Source: JAAXHV01 sp965207165 (lineage in GTDB: Bacteria > Pseudomonadota > Gammaproteobacteria > Eutrophobiales > Eutrophobiaceae). From it: a stretch of 64,000 nucleotides of DNA. Positions 44,046 to 53,700 of the stretch are shown here, in pieces (position 1 is the stretch's first letter; every line of letters begins with the position of its first letter). The stretch spans positions 4,216,001-4,280,000 of the forward strand of contig OZ242265.1 of assembly GCA_965207165.1 (NCBI GenBank), read 5' to 3'. The position numbers and the translations under genes are program-made. The notes under the pieces are model-generated. The model searched no databases. It was not told the DNA's origin and was given only the letters and a program-made list of their open reading frames with translations.

Positions 44046-47000
44046 ATGAACATTAATTACCAGAAACACTTCTTTTTTGCGGCGGTTCTGCTGGTTGGCA
44101 TCAACCTGTCAATTCCCGGCGCCGTTTACGCGGCTGACTATCAAATTGATTCGAACGAATTGAGCGGCCTCAGCTACCGGTTGGTTGGTCCCATGCGCGG
44201 CGGGCGTGCTACCAGGGTCGCAGGGCTCAGTGGCGATCCGGCAACGTATTATTTTGGTACTGCCGCAGGTGGTGTCTGGAAAACCACCGACGGCGGCGTT
44301 ACCTGGTTTCCGATTTTTGACGACCAGCCGGTGAGCGCCATCGGCGATATTGCCATTGCGCCGTCCAACCCTGACATCATTTATGTCGGCACCGGCGACG
44401 CCAAGTCACGGGGCAATGATTCCCACGGTAACGGTGTATATAAATCCATTGATGCCGGTGCAAGCTGGCAGCATATGGGACTGGCCGGGGTCAGGCAGAC
44501 AAGCCGCGTCATAGTCCACCCGGACAATCCCGACGTCGTCCTGGTAGCCGCACAAGGCGGGTATTACGGGCCCGGCAAGGAGCGCGGCGTGTTTCGCAGC
44601 CGGGACGGAGGCAAGACCTGGAAGAAAGTCCTTTACGTCGATGAACACACCGGCGCTTACGATGTCGATTTCGTGCCGGGAAGTCCTGACAAACTCTATG
44701 CAACAACGTGGCAAATGCTGCGCAACCCGTTCAGCCTTGCCAGTGGCGGTCCGGGAAGCGGCCTTTTTTATTCTTCCGACAGCGGTGACACGTGGCAACG
44801 ATTGACGGGAAACGGCTTGCCGGACGGCGTGCTGGGCAAAATCGGCGTGGCAGTTTCACCGGCAGATCCCAGCCGTATATACGCGGTCATGGAAGCTGAA
44901 AAAGGCGGGCTTTATCGCTCTGACGATAACGGCATTAACTGGCAATACATTAACCCAAGCCGCGCACTCTGGAGACGCGCCTGGTTTTTTATGGACATCG
45001 TTCCACATCCACGGGACCCGGACACCATTTTTGTCCTGAATATTCAACTCGAAAAATCAGTCGATGCCGGCGAGTCGTTTACAACGATGAAAACCAATCA
45101 TGTCGATCATCACGACTTATGGATAGACCCTGGAAACCCGCAACGCATGCTCAGTGGTAACGACGGCGGCGCCAATGTATCCGTCAATGGCGGACTCAGT
45201 TGGGCTCGTTCCGATGACAACCAGCCTACCGGACAATTTTACCGGGTAATTACCGATGACCGTTTTCCCTATTTTATTTACGGCGGACAACAGGATTGGG
45301 AGACAATCGCGATTGCCAGTCGCGGCAACTGGAATGGTATCGGTTACCGGGACTGGTATCCCGTAGGTGGTTGTGAAATGGGCTGGACGGCGCCTGACAA
45401 GAGAACAAGTAATTATGTTTATGCCGGCTGTACGGATGGCGGTATCAGCCGGTACGACCGCAAAACCCAACGCAACCAGTCAGTAGGCCCATGGCCGCTG
45501 ACCAATATCGGGCACGGCGCCAAAGATGCCAGGTTCCGTTTTCAATGGACCTCTCCGATACTCGTCTCCAATCACGATCCAAGCGTAATGTACAGCGGCG
45601 CCAACGTGCTGTTGCAATCCGCAAACGACGGCATGAACTGGGAGGTAATCAGCGGTGACCTGACGCGTGATGACAAAAGTAAACAACAGCCATCGGGCGG
45701 CTCAATCAGTAAGGATAATGTCGGCACTGAAGTATACGGAACCATCTATGCGTTGGCTGAATCGAGTCTGAAGAAAGGCCTGCTCTGGGTTGGTACGGAC
45801 GATGGATTGGTTCACGTGACCGAAACGGGCGGTAACAAATGGAAGAATGTAACACCCCCTGAACAACTCGTGCCCGAATGGAGTCGTATCAATTCAATCG
45901 AGGCATCCCGGCACGACCCTGCCGCAGCGTATCTTTCAATTCACCGTAGAGAGTGGAATGAATACCGTCCCTACGTATTGAAAACAACCAATTACGGCGC
46001 CGACTGGGAATTGATCACAAATGGTTTACCCGACGACACGATTGTTCGTGTGTTGCGCGAGGATTTGCAACGGGAAGGCTTGTTATTCCTCGGTACCGAG
46101 ATGGGAATGTACTTCTCGCTGAATGGCGGTGACCAATGGCAATCCCTGCAGCTGAACCTGCCGGTCACGCCTGTTTATGATCTGACGATCAAGGATAATG
46201 ATCTCGTTGTTGCAACACACGGCAGAGCCTTCTGGGTACTGGATGACATCTCGCCGCTGCGCACACTGACAGCGAAGCTGGCTGCAAAACCGTCCCATAT
46301 TTTTTCACCCGGCGCCACTGTCAGGATCCGGGATGATTTTTCAATTCCAGCTACACCGGCAGGCCGGAATCCGCCGCCGGGCGCGGTGATTTACTACAAT
46401 CTCGGAAAAATTCCGGAGGGTCCCGTAGAGATATCGATCATCGATAGCGCAGGTAACACGGTGCAGTCCTTTTCTTCATCACCCGAGGCCGGTGAATCGC
46501 TGGAAACTCACGCTACGGTAGATATGGGCGCTTATTACGGCAGGTCGTCTCCTGTTTCTACAGAACCGGGACTGAACCGCTTTGTCTGGGATCTTCGTCA
46601 CCGCGGCCCCACCGGGATAGCCGGCAGTGTGATCTTCTGGCATCCGCCGAAAACACCTCCGGTTGGACCGTTGGCCTTGCCGGGCGAGTATGAAATCCGT
46701 ATGGAAGTCGATGGTACTGTATCGGCTGCAGCGCTGACGGTAACTGCTGATCCGCGTATCGCATTTCCGCTGGAGGAATTGCGTAAACAATTTGATCTGC
46801 ACCTCAAGGTGCGCGACACACTCTCTGAAATCAGCGAATCGGTACTGGGCATTCGCCGAGTTTACGATCAAATTGATCGCATTCATGCGAAATCCGAAAA
46901 CAACAAGGAGGCCGGTAGCGTAAACATGGCGCTGAAAAAACTACGGGACAATCTGATGGCCGTGGAATACGCTCTGACGGAACCTCGTATGCAAGGCCCA

Positions 47001-47237
47001 TCGGATGCATTTCATTATCCTGTCAGGCTGGACAACCAGTTAATCCTCCTCATCGGGACTATTGCCAATTCAGACAGGGCGCCGACCCGCCAGGCCTACG
47101 AAGTCTACGAAGTGCTTAAAGGCAGGGGAGACGAACAACTGCAGATGTTGCAGAAATATCTTGAGGACGATGTTCCCGAGCTCAATAAAAAGCTGAGGCA
47201 GGCCGGTCTGAGTCCGATTAGCGTCGGCACACTTTAA
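44046..47237 (+). CDS. Secreted BNR/VPS10 (sortilin-like) repeat protein
   Basis: A 1063-residue exported protein. Residues 1-29 form a signal peptide (F-F-F-A-A-V-L-L-V-G-I-N, ending V-Y-A). From 40 to about 740 there are repeated BNR-type blades with S-x-D-x-G-x-x-W Asp boxes (T-T-D-G-G-V-T-W, S-I-D-A-G-A-S-W, S-R-D-G-G-K-T-W, S-D-S-G-D-T-W, L-N-G-G-D-Q-W), a beta-propeller fold as in sortilins and glycosidases. Residues 750-1063 include a beta domain and a helical C-terminal part. These proteins are often listed as glycosyl hydrolases without proof of activity. It is in line with galU but may have its own promoter. The function is not known. Confidence 0.82.
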   Translation: MNINYQKHFFFAAVLLVGINLSIPGAVYAADYQIDSNELSGLSYRLVGPMRGGRATRVAGLSGDPATYYFGTAAGGVWKTTDGGVTWFPIFDDQPVSAIGDIAIAPSNPDIIYVGTGDAKSRGNDSHGNGVYKSIDAGASWQHMGLAGVRQTSRVIVHPDNPDVVLVAAQGGYYGPGKERGVFRSRDGGKTWKKVLYVDEHTGAYDVDFVPGSPDKLYATTWQMLRNPFSLASGGPGSGLFYSSDSGDTWQRLTGNGLPDGVLGKIGVAVSPADPSRIYAVMEAEKGGLYRSDDNGINWQYINPSRALWRRAWFFMDIVPHPRDPDTIFVLNIQLEKSVDAGESFTTMKTNHVDHHDLWIDPGNPQRMLSGNDGGANVSVNGGLSWARSDDNQPTGQFYRVITDDRFPYFIYGGQQDWETIAIASRGNWNGIGYRDWYPVGGCEMGWTAPDKRTSNYVYAGCTDGGISRYDRKTQRNQSVGPWPLTNIGHGAKDARFRFQWTSPILVSNHDPSVMYSGANVLLQSANDGMNWEVISGDLTRDDKSKQQPSGGSISKDNVGTEVYGTIYALAESSLKKGLLWVGTDDGLVHVTETGGNKWKNVTPPEQLVPEWSRINSIEASRHDPAAAYLSIHRREWNEYRPYVLKTTNYGADWELITNGLPDDTIVRVLREDLQREGLLFLGTEMGMYFSLNGGDQWQSLQLNLPVTPVYDLTIKDNDLVVATHGRAFWVLDDISPLRTLTAKLAAKPSHIFSPGATVRIRDDFSIPATPAGRNPPPGAVIYYNLGKIPEGPVEISIIDSAGNTVQSFSSSPEAGESLETHATVDMGAYYGRSSPVSTEPGLNRFVWDLRHRGPTGIAGSVIFWHPPKTPPVGPLALPGEYEIRMEVDGTVSAAALTVTADPRIAFPLEELRKQFDLHLKVRDTLSEISESVLGIRRVYDQIDRIHAKSENNKEAGSVNMALKKLRDNLMAVEYALTEPRMQGPSDAFHYPVRLDNQLILLIGTIANSDRAPTRQAYEVYEVLKGRGDEQLQMLQKYLEDDVPELNKKLRQAGLSPISVGTL

Positions 47238-47239
47238 AA

Positions 47240-47315
47240 TGGCTCCCCGGGACGGGCTCGAACCGCCGACCTAGTGATTAACAGTCACCCGCTCTACCGA
47301 CTGAGCTACCGGGGA
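47240..47315 (-). tRNA. tRNA-Asn (GTT)
   Basis: On the minus strand a 76-nt tRNA with encoded CCA: acceptor TCCCCGG/CCGGGGA, D arm GCTC/GAGC, anticodon loop CTGTTAA (GTT), T arm GGCGG-TTCGAGC-CCGTC with one G-T pair. Its 3' end lies two bases after the stop codon of the convergent BNR gene. Confidence 0.96.
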
Positions 47316-47349
47316 ATTGTTGGCTGGGTTGCGGATTATACATACAATT

Positions 47350-48534
47350 TCAACCCAGCGCATCTTTCAACCGTTGTATCGCCGCCTCCAGGTTTTCCAT
47401 GCTGGTGGCGTAAGACAGGCGCATGTAGCCCTTCGCCCCGAATGCTGAGCCGGGCACCAGGGCGACCTCCGCCTGTTCCAGCAGGTATTCACCCAGTTTG
47501 ACATCGTTATTGATGCCGTCCAGCCTGTCGATGACGCCCTGCATGTTGGGGAAGCTGTAGAATGTGCCGTCGGAGGCGGTACATTCAACGCCGTCGATAC
47601 TGTTCAGACCGGCAAGGACGAAATCATGACGCTGTTTGAAGATCGCCGTACTCTCGCGGATATAGGTCTGGTCGCCATTCAGCGCGGCCACGGCGGCGTA
47701 CTGTGAGACCGAAGAGGGATTCGAAGTGCTTTGCGACTGGATCTTTTGCGCCGCTTTCACCAGCGATGCGGGACCACCAAGGTAGCCGATGCGCCAGCCG
47801 GTCATGGAGTAGGCCTTGGACACCCCGTTGACCACGACCGTCCGTCCGGCCAGTTCCGGGCAGACGTTGACGATGTTTTTGAAGTCGTCCTGCCCCCACA
47901 GGATATGCTCGTAAATATCATCCGTCAGGATAATGATGTCCGGGTGCTCCACGAGCACCTCTGCGATATCCTCCAGTTCGGCCCCGGAATAACTGACCCC
48001 GGTCGGGTTTGACGGGCTGTTGAGCATGAGCAGCCGCGACTTGCCGGTAATGGACCTTGCCAGTTGTTTCCCGGTGATTTTGAACCGGCTCTCGATCCCG
48101 GCCCTGACTACAACGGGTTCCGCGCCCGCCAGTTTCGGCATATCCAGGTAGGAAACCCAGTAAGGGGCGGGGACAATCACTTCATCCCCCGGGTTGAGCA
48201 GCGCCTGCATCAGGTTGTAGATGCTGTGTTTTGCCCCGCAGGAAACGAGGATCTGCTGTGCTTCGTATGCCAGGTCATTTTCACGCCGGAACTTGTCCGC
48301 GACAGCCTGTTTGAGTTCGGGCATGCCGCCGGCCGCGGTGTATTTTGTCTTGCCGTCACGGATGGCCCTGGTCGCGGCTTCCTTGATATGCTCCGGGGTG
48401 TCGAAATCGGGCTCGCCCGCGCTCAGGGCGATGATGTCGCGGCCGGCGGCTTTTAATTCCGCGGCCTTGGCGGTTACCGCCAGGGTAGGGGAGGGTTTAA
48501 TGCTCGCGGCGCGCTGAGCTACTCTGATTTCCAT
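47350..48534 (-). CDS. Class I aspartate/prephenate-type aminotransferase
   Basis: A 394-residue fold-type I PLP enzyme of the Ib aspartate aminotransferase group (A-L-S-A-G-E-P-D-F-D-T-P near residue 36-47, N-S-P-S-N-P-T-G-V, Lys240 in V-S-K-A-Y-S-M-T-G-W-R-I-G-Y, and R near the C-terminus in M-R-L-S-Y-A). It transfers the amino group between aspartate and 2-oxoglutarate; some members also use prephenate. The start gives M-E-I-R-V-A-Q-R-A-A-S-I-K-P-S-P-T, normal for the family. tRNA-Asn lies 34 bases downstream; the gene is divergent from uvrB. Confidence 0.9.
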   Translation of the reverse strand: MEIRVAQRAASIKPSPTLAVTAKAAELKAAGRDIIALSAGEPDFDTPEHIKEAATRAIRDGKTKYTAAGGMPELKQAVADKFRRENDLAYEAQQILVSCGAKHSIYNLMQALLNPGDEVIVPAPYWVSYLDMPKLAGAEPVVVRAGIESRFKITGKQLARSITGKSRLLMLNSPSNPTGVSYSGAELEDIAEVLVEHPDIIILTDDIYEHILWGQDDFKNIVNVCPELAGRTVVVNGVSKAYSMTGWRIGYLGGPASLVKAAQKIQSQSTSNPSSVSQYAAVAALNGDQTYIRESTAIFKQRHDFVLAGLNSIDGVECTASDGTFYSFPNMQGVIDRLDGINNDVKLGEYLLEQAEVALVPGSAFGAKGYMRLSYATSMENLEAAIQRLKDALG

Positions 48535-48675
48535 GTCAATATCCTCGTTGAAGGTAATATGCCAGGCGGTAAAAGTCTGCGTGATATTTTTGTTCAGGTT
48601 GATTACAGTAGGGCCGGTTGATGCCCGCCACCGTGTTCTGCTCGGTTATGTATTATAATGTCGTTCTTCCGGACA

Positions 48676-50703
48676 ATGGCAAAGAAATTCAAATTACAGG
48701 CTGATTTTTCTCCTGCGGGCGATCAACCCGAGGCGATCACACAATTATACCATTCGATTCAAAGTGGGATCGCACAACAGACCCTGCTGGGCGTGACGGG
48801 TTCCGGCAAGACTTTCACCATCGCCAACCTGGTTGAGAAGATACAGCGCCCCACACTGATCCTGGCGCCGAACAAGACCCTGGCCGCACAGTTGTACGGC
48901 GAGATGCGGGAGTTCTTTCCCGACAGCGCCGTGGAATATTTCGTGTCTTACTACGATTATTACCAGCCGGAGGCGTACGTCCCTTCCACCGATACGTATA
49001 TCGAAAAGGACGCGTCCATCAATGAACACATCGAACAGATGCGCCTGTCCGCCACCAAGGCGCTGCTGGAGCGTCCGGATACCATCATCGTTGCCACCGT
49101 TTCCGCCATTTACGGCCTGGGCGACCCCCAGGCCTACCTGAAGATGGTATTGCACCTGGACCGGGGCGAGCGCATGGACCAGCGGTTTATCCTGCGCCGG
49201 CTTGCCGAGATGCAATATACCCGCAACGAGGTGGAACTGCACCGCGCCACCTACCGCGTGCGGGGTGACATCATCGATGTTTATCCGGCTGAGTCGGAGC
49301 GCGAGGGGATCCGCGTCGAGTTGTTTGATGATGAGATCGAGTCCATATCGCTCTTCGACCCGCTGACCGGGGAAATCCACAAGCAGGTACCGCGCATTAC
49401 CGTACATCCCAAGACTCATTACGTCACCGAGCGCCAGATCATCCTGGACGCTATTGAAGTTATCAAAGAGGAACTGGCAGAGCGCCTGGAACAATTCCGC
49501 CGGGAAAATAAACTGGTCGAATTACAGCGCCTGGAACAGCGTACCCGGTTTGACCTGGAGATGATGATGGAAATCGGTTACTGCACCGGCATCGAAAACT
49601 ATTCCCGCCACCTGTCCGGCAGGAAATCCGGTGAACCGCCGCCGACACTGTTTGACTACCTGCCCCATAACGCCTTGCTGGTAGTGGATGAAAGCCATGT
49701 AACCGTGCCCCAGCTTGGCGCCATGTACCGCGGCGACCGTTCGCGCAAGGAAAACCTGGTGGAGTACGGTTTCCGGCTGCCCTGTGCGCTGGACAACCGG
49801 CCGTTGCGTTTTGACGAACTCGAATACCTGGCGCCGCAGACGGTGTTTGTCTCGGCGACCCCCGGTCCTTATGAGCGCGAACGCTCCGGCGAGATCGTCG
49901 AACAACTCGTCCGTCCTACCGGCCTGGTCGATCCGGAGGTGGAAATACGCCCCGTTGCGACCCAGGTGGATGACTTGTTGTCGGAAATCCGTTTGCGCGA
50001 ACAGAACAACGAAAGGGTGCTGGTCACCACCCTGACCAAGCGCATGGCGGAAGACCTGACCGACTACCTGGCGGAACACAATACCAAGGTGCGCTACCTG
50101 CACTCCGATATCGATACGGTGGAACGCGTGGAGATCATCCGCGACCTGCGCCTGGGGAAATTTGACGTGCTGGTGGGGATCAACCTGTTGCGCGAGGGGC
50201 TGGACATGCCGGAAGTGTCCCTGGTGGCGATCCTGGATGCCGACAAGGAAGGTTTCCTGCGTTCCGAGACCACCTTGATCCAGACCATAGGCCGCGCCGC
50301 CCGCAACATCAACGGCAAGGCCATCATGTATGCCGATACGGTAACCGGTTCCATTGAACGGGCCGTGCGGGAAACCGAGCGGCGCCGGGAGAAACAACAG
50401 CGTTTTAATGAACGGCACGGTATCACCCCCCAGGGCATCCGCAAGGCAGTCACCGACATCCTGGAAGGGGCTTACAGCGACCCGCGCGGCCGGGCGCGCC
50501 ATTATGCGAAAGTCGCCGAGCAGAAACCCGCTTATATGGAACTGCCGCCGGACCTGCTTATGAAAAAAGTAAGCCAGTTGGAAGAGCAGATGTACCGGCA
50601 TGCCCGCGACCTGGAATTCGAACGGGCAGCAGAGATACGCGACGAGATAGCGCGTATCAAGGAATTCAGCCTTGAAATCCACGACGACCAGAAAGCCGGC
50701 TAG
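48676..50703 (+). CDS. uvrB: Excinuclease ABC subunit B
   Basis: From ATG 48676 a 675-residue protein begins M-A-K-K-F-K-L-Q-A-D-F-S-P-A-G-D-Q-P-E-A-I, the standard UvrB N-terminus; an in-frame ATG at 48658 would add six residues and overlaps a TATAAT-like hexamer (48654-48659). Walker A is G-V-T-G-S-G-K-T-F-T, the beta-hairpin region has Y-Y-D-Y-Y-Q-P-E-A-Y, V-D-E-S-H follows, and helicase motifs V and VI (G-I-N-L-L-R-E-G-L-D-M-P-E, Q-T-I-G-R-A-A-R-N) come near residues 500-540. A UVR domain ends the chain. It verifies damage in nucleotide excision repair and loads UvrC. Confidence 0.95.
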   Translation: MAKKFKLQADFSPAGDQPEAITQLYHSIQSGIAQQTLLGVTGSGKTFTIANLVEKIQRPTLILAPNKTLAAQLYGEMREFFPDSAVEYFVSYYDYYQPEAYVPSTDTYIEKDASINEHIEQMRLSATKALLERPDTIIVATVSAIYGLGDPQAYLKMVLHLDRGERMDQRFILRRLAEMQYTRNEVELHRATYRVRGDIIDVYPAESEREGIRVELFDDEIESISLFDPLTGEIHKQVPRITVHPKTHYVTERQIILDAIEVIKEELAERLEQFRRENKLVELQRLEQRTRFDLEMMMEIGYCTGIENYSRHLSGRKSGEPPPTLFDYLPHNALLVVDESHVTVPQLGAMYRGDRSRKENLVEYGFRLPCALDNRPLRFDELEYLAPQTVFVSATPGPYERERSGEIVEQLVRPTGLVDPEVEIRPVATQVDDLLSEIRLREQNNERVLVTTLTKRMAEDLTDYLAEHNTKVRYLHSDIDTVERVEIIRDLRLGKFDVLVGINLLREGLDMPEVSLVAILDADKEGFLRSETTLIQTIGRAARNINGKAIMYADTVTGSIERAVRETERRREKQQRFNERHGITPQGIRKAVTDILEGAYSDPRGRARHYAKVAEQKPAYMELPPDLLMKKVSQLEEQMYRHARDLEFERAAEIRDEIARIKEFSLEIHDDQKAG

Positions 50704-50751
50704 ACGGTTGTTGCTTCTGGAATGCCTGTGTCACCAAGCCGGACATAACTG

Positions 50752-53700
50752 ATGAAACCACTGATTTCCATTACCGACCTGCTGATCCTTGGGCTTACCC
50801 TGGCGGTGGTGATCATACTGTTGACCAACAGGGGGGTTGATGTCGGTTACGACCTGTACGGCGGCTCGGACGCCGATACGTTGATCGGCGACCCCGGCGA
50901 CAACCTGATCTGGGGAGGAGCGGGCGCGGACGTGATAGACGGGAGCGAAGGTATTGACACCCTGGACTATGGCGGTTCCGATGCCGGCGTCAGGGTGAAC
51001 CTGGCCGCTGGGACGGCTGCCGGCGGTCATGCCGGGGGTGATGTAATCCGCGCGGTCGAGAATATCTGGGGATCGGCGTTTGACGATGTCCTGACCGGTG
51101 ATGGCGGTAGAAATGCTTTCCTCGGTGGGCCGGGGGCGGATACCCTGGTAGGCGGCGGTGGCGATGATAACCTGCGTGGTGGGGAAGATGTTGACAGGTT
51201 GCGCGGCGAGGCCGGCGACGACACGCTGGCAGGCGGTTCCGGGGCCGATATCATTGACGGGGGCAACGGTCTTGATGCGCTGGATTACAGGGAATCGGAT
51301 GCAGGGATCCGCGCTGACCTGGCAACCAACTCCGTCTCGGGCGGCCATGCCGAGGGAGACGTGGTTTCCGGCATTGAATATGTCTGGGGTTCCCCCTTTG
51401 CCGATCATCTCGCAGGCGACAGCGGAGATAATATTCTCGACGGATATGGGGAGGACGACGCGCTGGCTGGCGAGGCAGGCGCCGACATATTGCGTGGTGG
51501 AGAAGGCAGGGACATTCTGCTGGGTGGCATCGGTCATGACACGTTGTCGGGCGAGGCGGGTGCGGATGAGATAGACGGTGGCGCCGGGTTTGACATTCTG
51601 GACTACAGCGGGTCGCCGGCGGGGGTGGAGGTGGACTTTGCGTTGGGTACGGGCGCCGGGGGTGATGCGGAGGGGGATCGTATAGTGGAGATGGAGAGTG
51701 TATGGGGGTCAGGGTTTGCTGACAGTATCAAGGGCGGCGCCGGGGCTGATTCGCTGTCCGGTGGAGCCGGGCCGGACGAGTTGGACGGTGGTGCAGGTGA
51801 TGACCGGCTATGGGGCAACGAGGGGGATGACCGGCTGTGGGGTCGGGCGGGCGCTGACAGCCTGTCGGGTGAAGCGGGCGCGGACGAACTGGACGGCGGC
51901 GCCGGTGCTGATGAGTTGCTGGGTGGTGAAGGTGATGACGGGTTGCTGGGCGGAGACGGTGCGGACGTATTGCTGGGCGGGTTGGGGGCGGACCGTTTGG
52001 CTGGCGGTACGGGCGGGGACGACCTGTCTGGCGAGGCGGGAGATGATGAACTGGACGGCGGCGCCGGGACTGACAAGCTGTATGGCGGGGCAGGCGCGGA
52101 CCGGTTGTATGGCCGTGACGGCGATGACACGTTGTCTGGCGAGGCGGGTGCGGATGAGATAGACGGTGGCGCCGGGTTTGACATTCTGGACTACAGCGGG
52201 TCGCCGGCGGGGGTGGAGGTGGACTTTGCGTTGGGTACGGGCGCCGGGGGTGATGCGGAGGGGGATCGTATAGTGGAGATGGAGAGTGTATGGGGGTCAG
52301 GGTTTGCTGACAGTATCAAGGGCGGCGCCGGGGCTGATTCGCTGTCCGGTGGAGCCGGGCCGGACGAGTTGGACGGTGGTGCAGGTGATGACCGGCTATG
52401 GGGCAACGAGGGGGATGACCGGCTGTGGGGTCGCGGGGGTGATGACAGTCTGGTGGGTGAAGCCGGTGCGGATAAGTTGGACGGCGGCGCGGGCGATGAT
52501 GAGTTACTGGGTGGTGAAGGTATTGACCGGTTGTATGGCCGTGACGGGGATGACACGTTGTCCGGTGCAGCGGGTGCGGATGAGATAGACGGTGGCGCCG
52601 GGTTTGACATCCTGGATTACAGCGGGTCGCCGGCGGGGGTGGAGGTAGACTTTGCGTTGGGTACGGGCGCCGGGGGTGATGCGGAGGGGGATCGTATAGT
52701 GGAGATGGAGAGTGTATGGGGGTCAGGGTTTGCTGACAGTATCAAGGGCGCCGCCGGGGCTGATTCGCTGTCCGGTGGAGCCGGGCCGGACGAGTTGGAC
52801 GGTGGTGCAGGTGATGACCGGCTATGGGGCAACGAGGGGGATGACCGGCTGTGGGGTCGCGGGGGTGATGACAGTCTGGTGGGTGAAGCCGGTGCGGATA
52901 AGTTGGACGGCGGCGCGGGCGATGATGAGTTACTGGGTGGTGAAGGTATTGACCGGTTGTATGGCCGTGACGGGGATGACACGTTGTCCGGTGCAGCGGG
53001 TGCGGATGAGATAGACGGTGGCGCCGGGTTTGACATTCTGGACTACAGCGGGTCGCCGGCGGGGGTGGAGGTAGACTTTGCGTTGGGTACGGGCGCCGGG
53101 GGTGATGCGGAGGGGGATCGTATAGTGGAGATGGAGAGCGTGTGGGGGTCGGCGTATGCGGACCGGGTGTTCGGGGGCGCCGGGGCTGATTCGCTGTCCG
53201 GCGGCGCCGGGCCGGACGAGTTGGACGGTGGTGCAGGTGATGACCGGCTATGGGGCAACGAGGGGGATGACCGGCTGTGGGGTCGCGGGGGTGATGACAG
53301 TCTGGTGGGTGAAGCCGGCGCGGACGAACTGGACGGCGGCGCCGGTGCTGATGAGTTGCTGGGTGGTGAAGGTGATGACGGGTTGCTGGGCGGAGACGGT
53401 GCGGACGTATTGCTGGGCGGGCCGGGGGCGGACCGTTTGGCTGGCGGTACGGGCGGGGACGACCTGTCTGGCGAGGCGGGAGATGATGAGCTGGACGGCG
53501 GCGCCGGGACTGACAAGCTGTATGGCGGGGCAGGCGCGGACCGGTTGTATGGCCGTGACGGCGATGACACGTTGTCTGGCGAGGCGGGGGCTGATGAGAT
53601 AGACGGTGGCGCCGGGTTTGACATTCTGGACTACAGCGGGTCGCCGGCGGGGGTGGAGGTGGACTTTGCGTTGGGTACGGGCGCCGGGGGTGATGCGGAG

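Noticed and set aside
49522..50682. Minus-strand ORF of 386 codons
   Set aside because: It lies wholly opposite uvrB, which has complete helicase motifs; no own motif.
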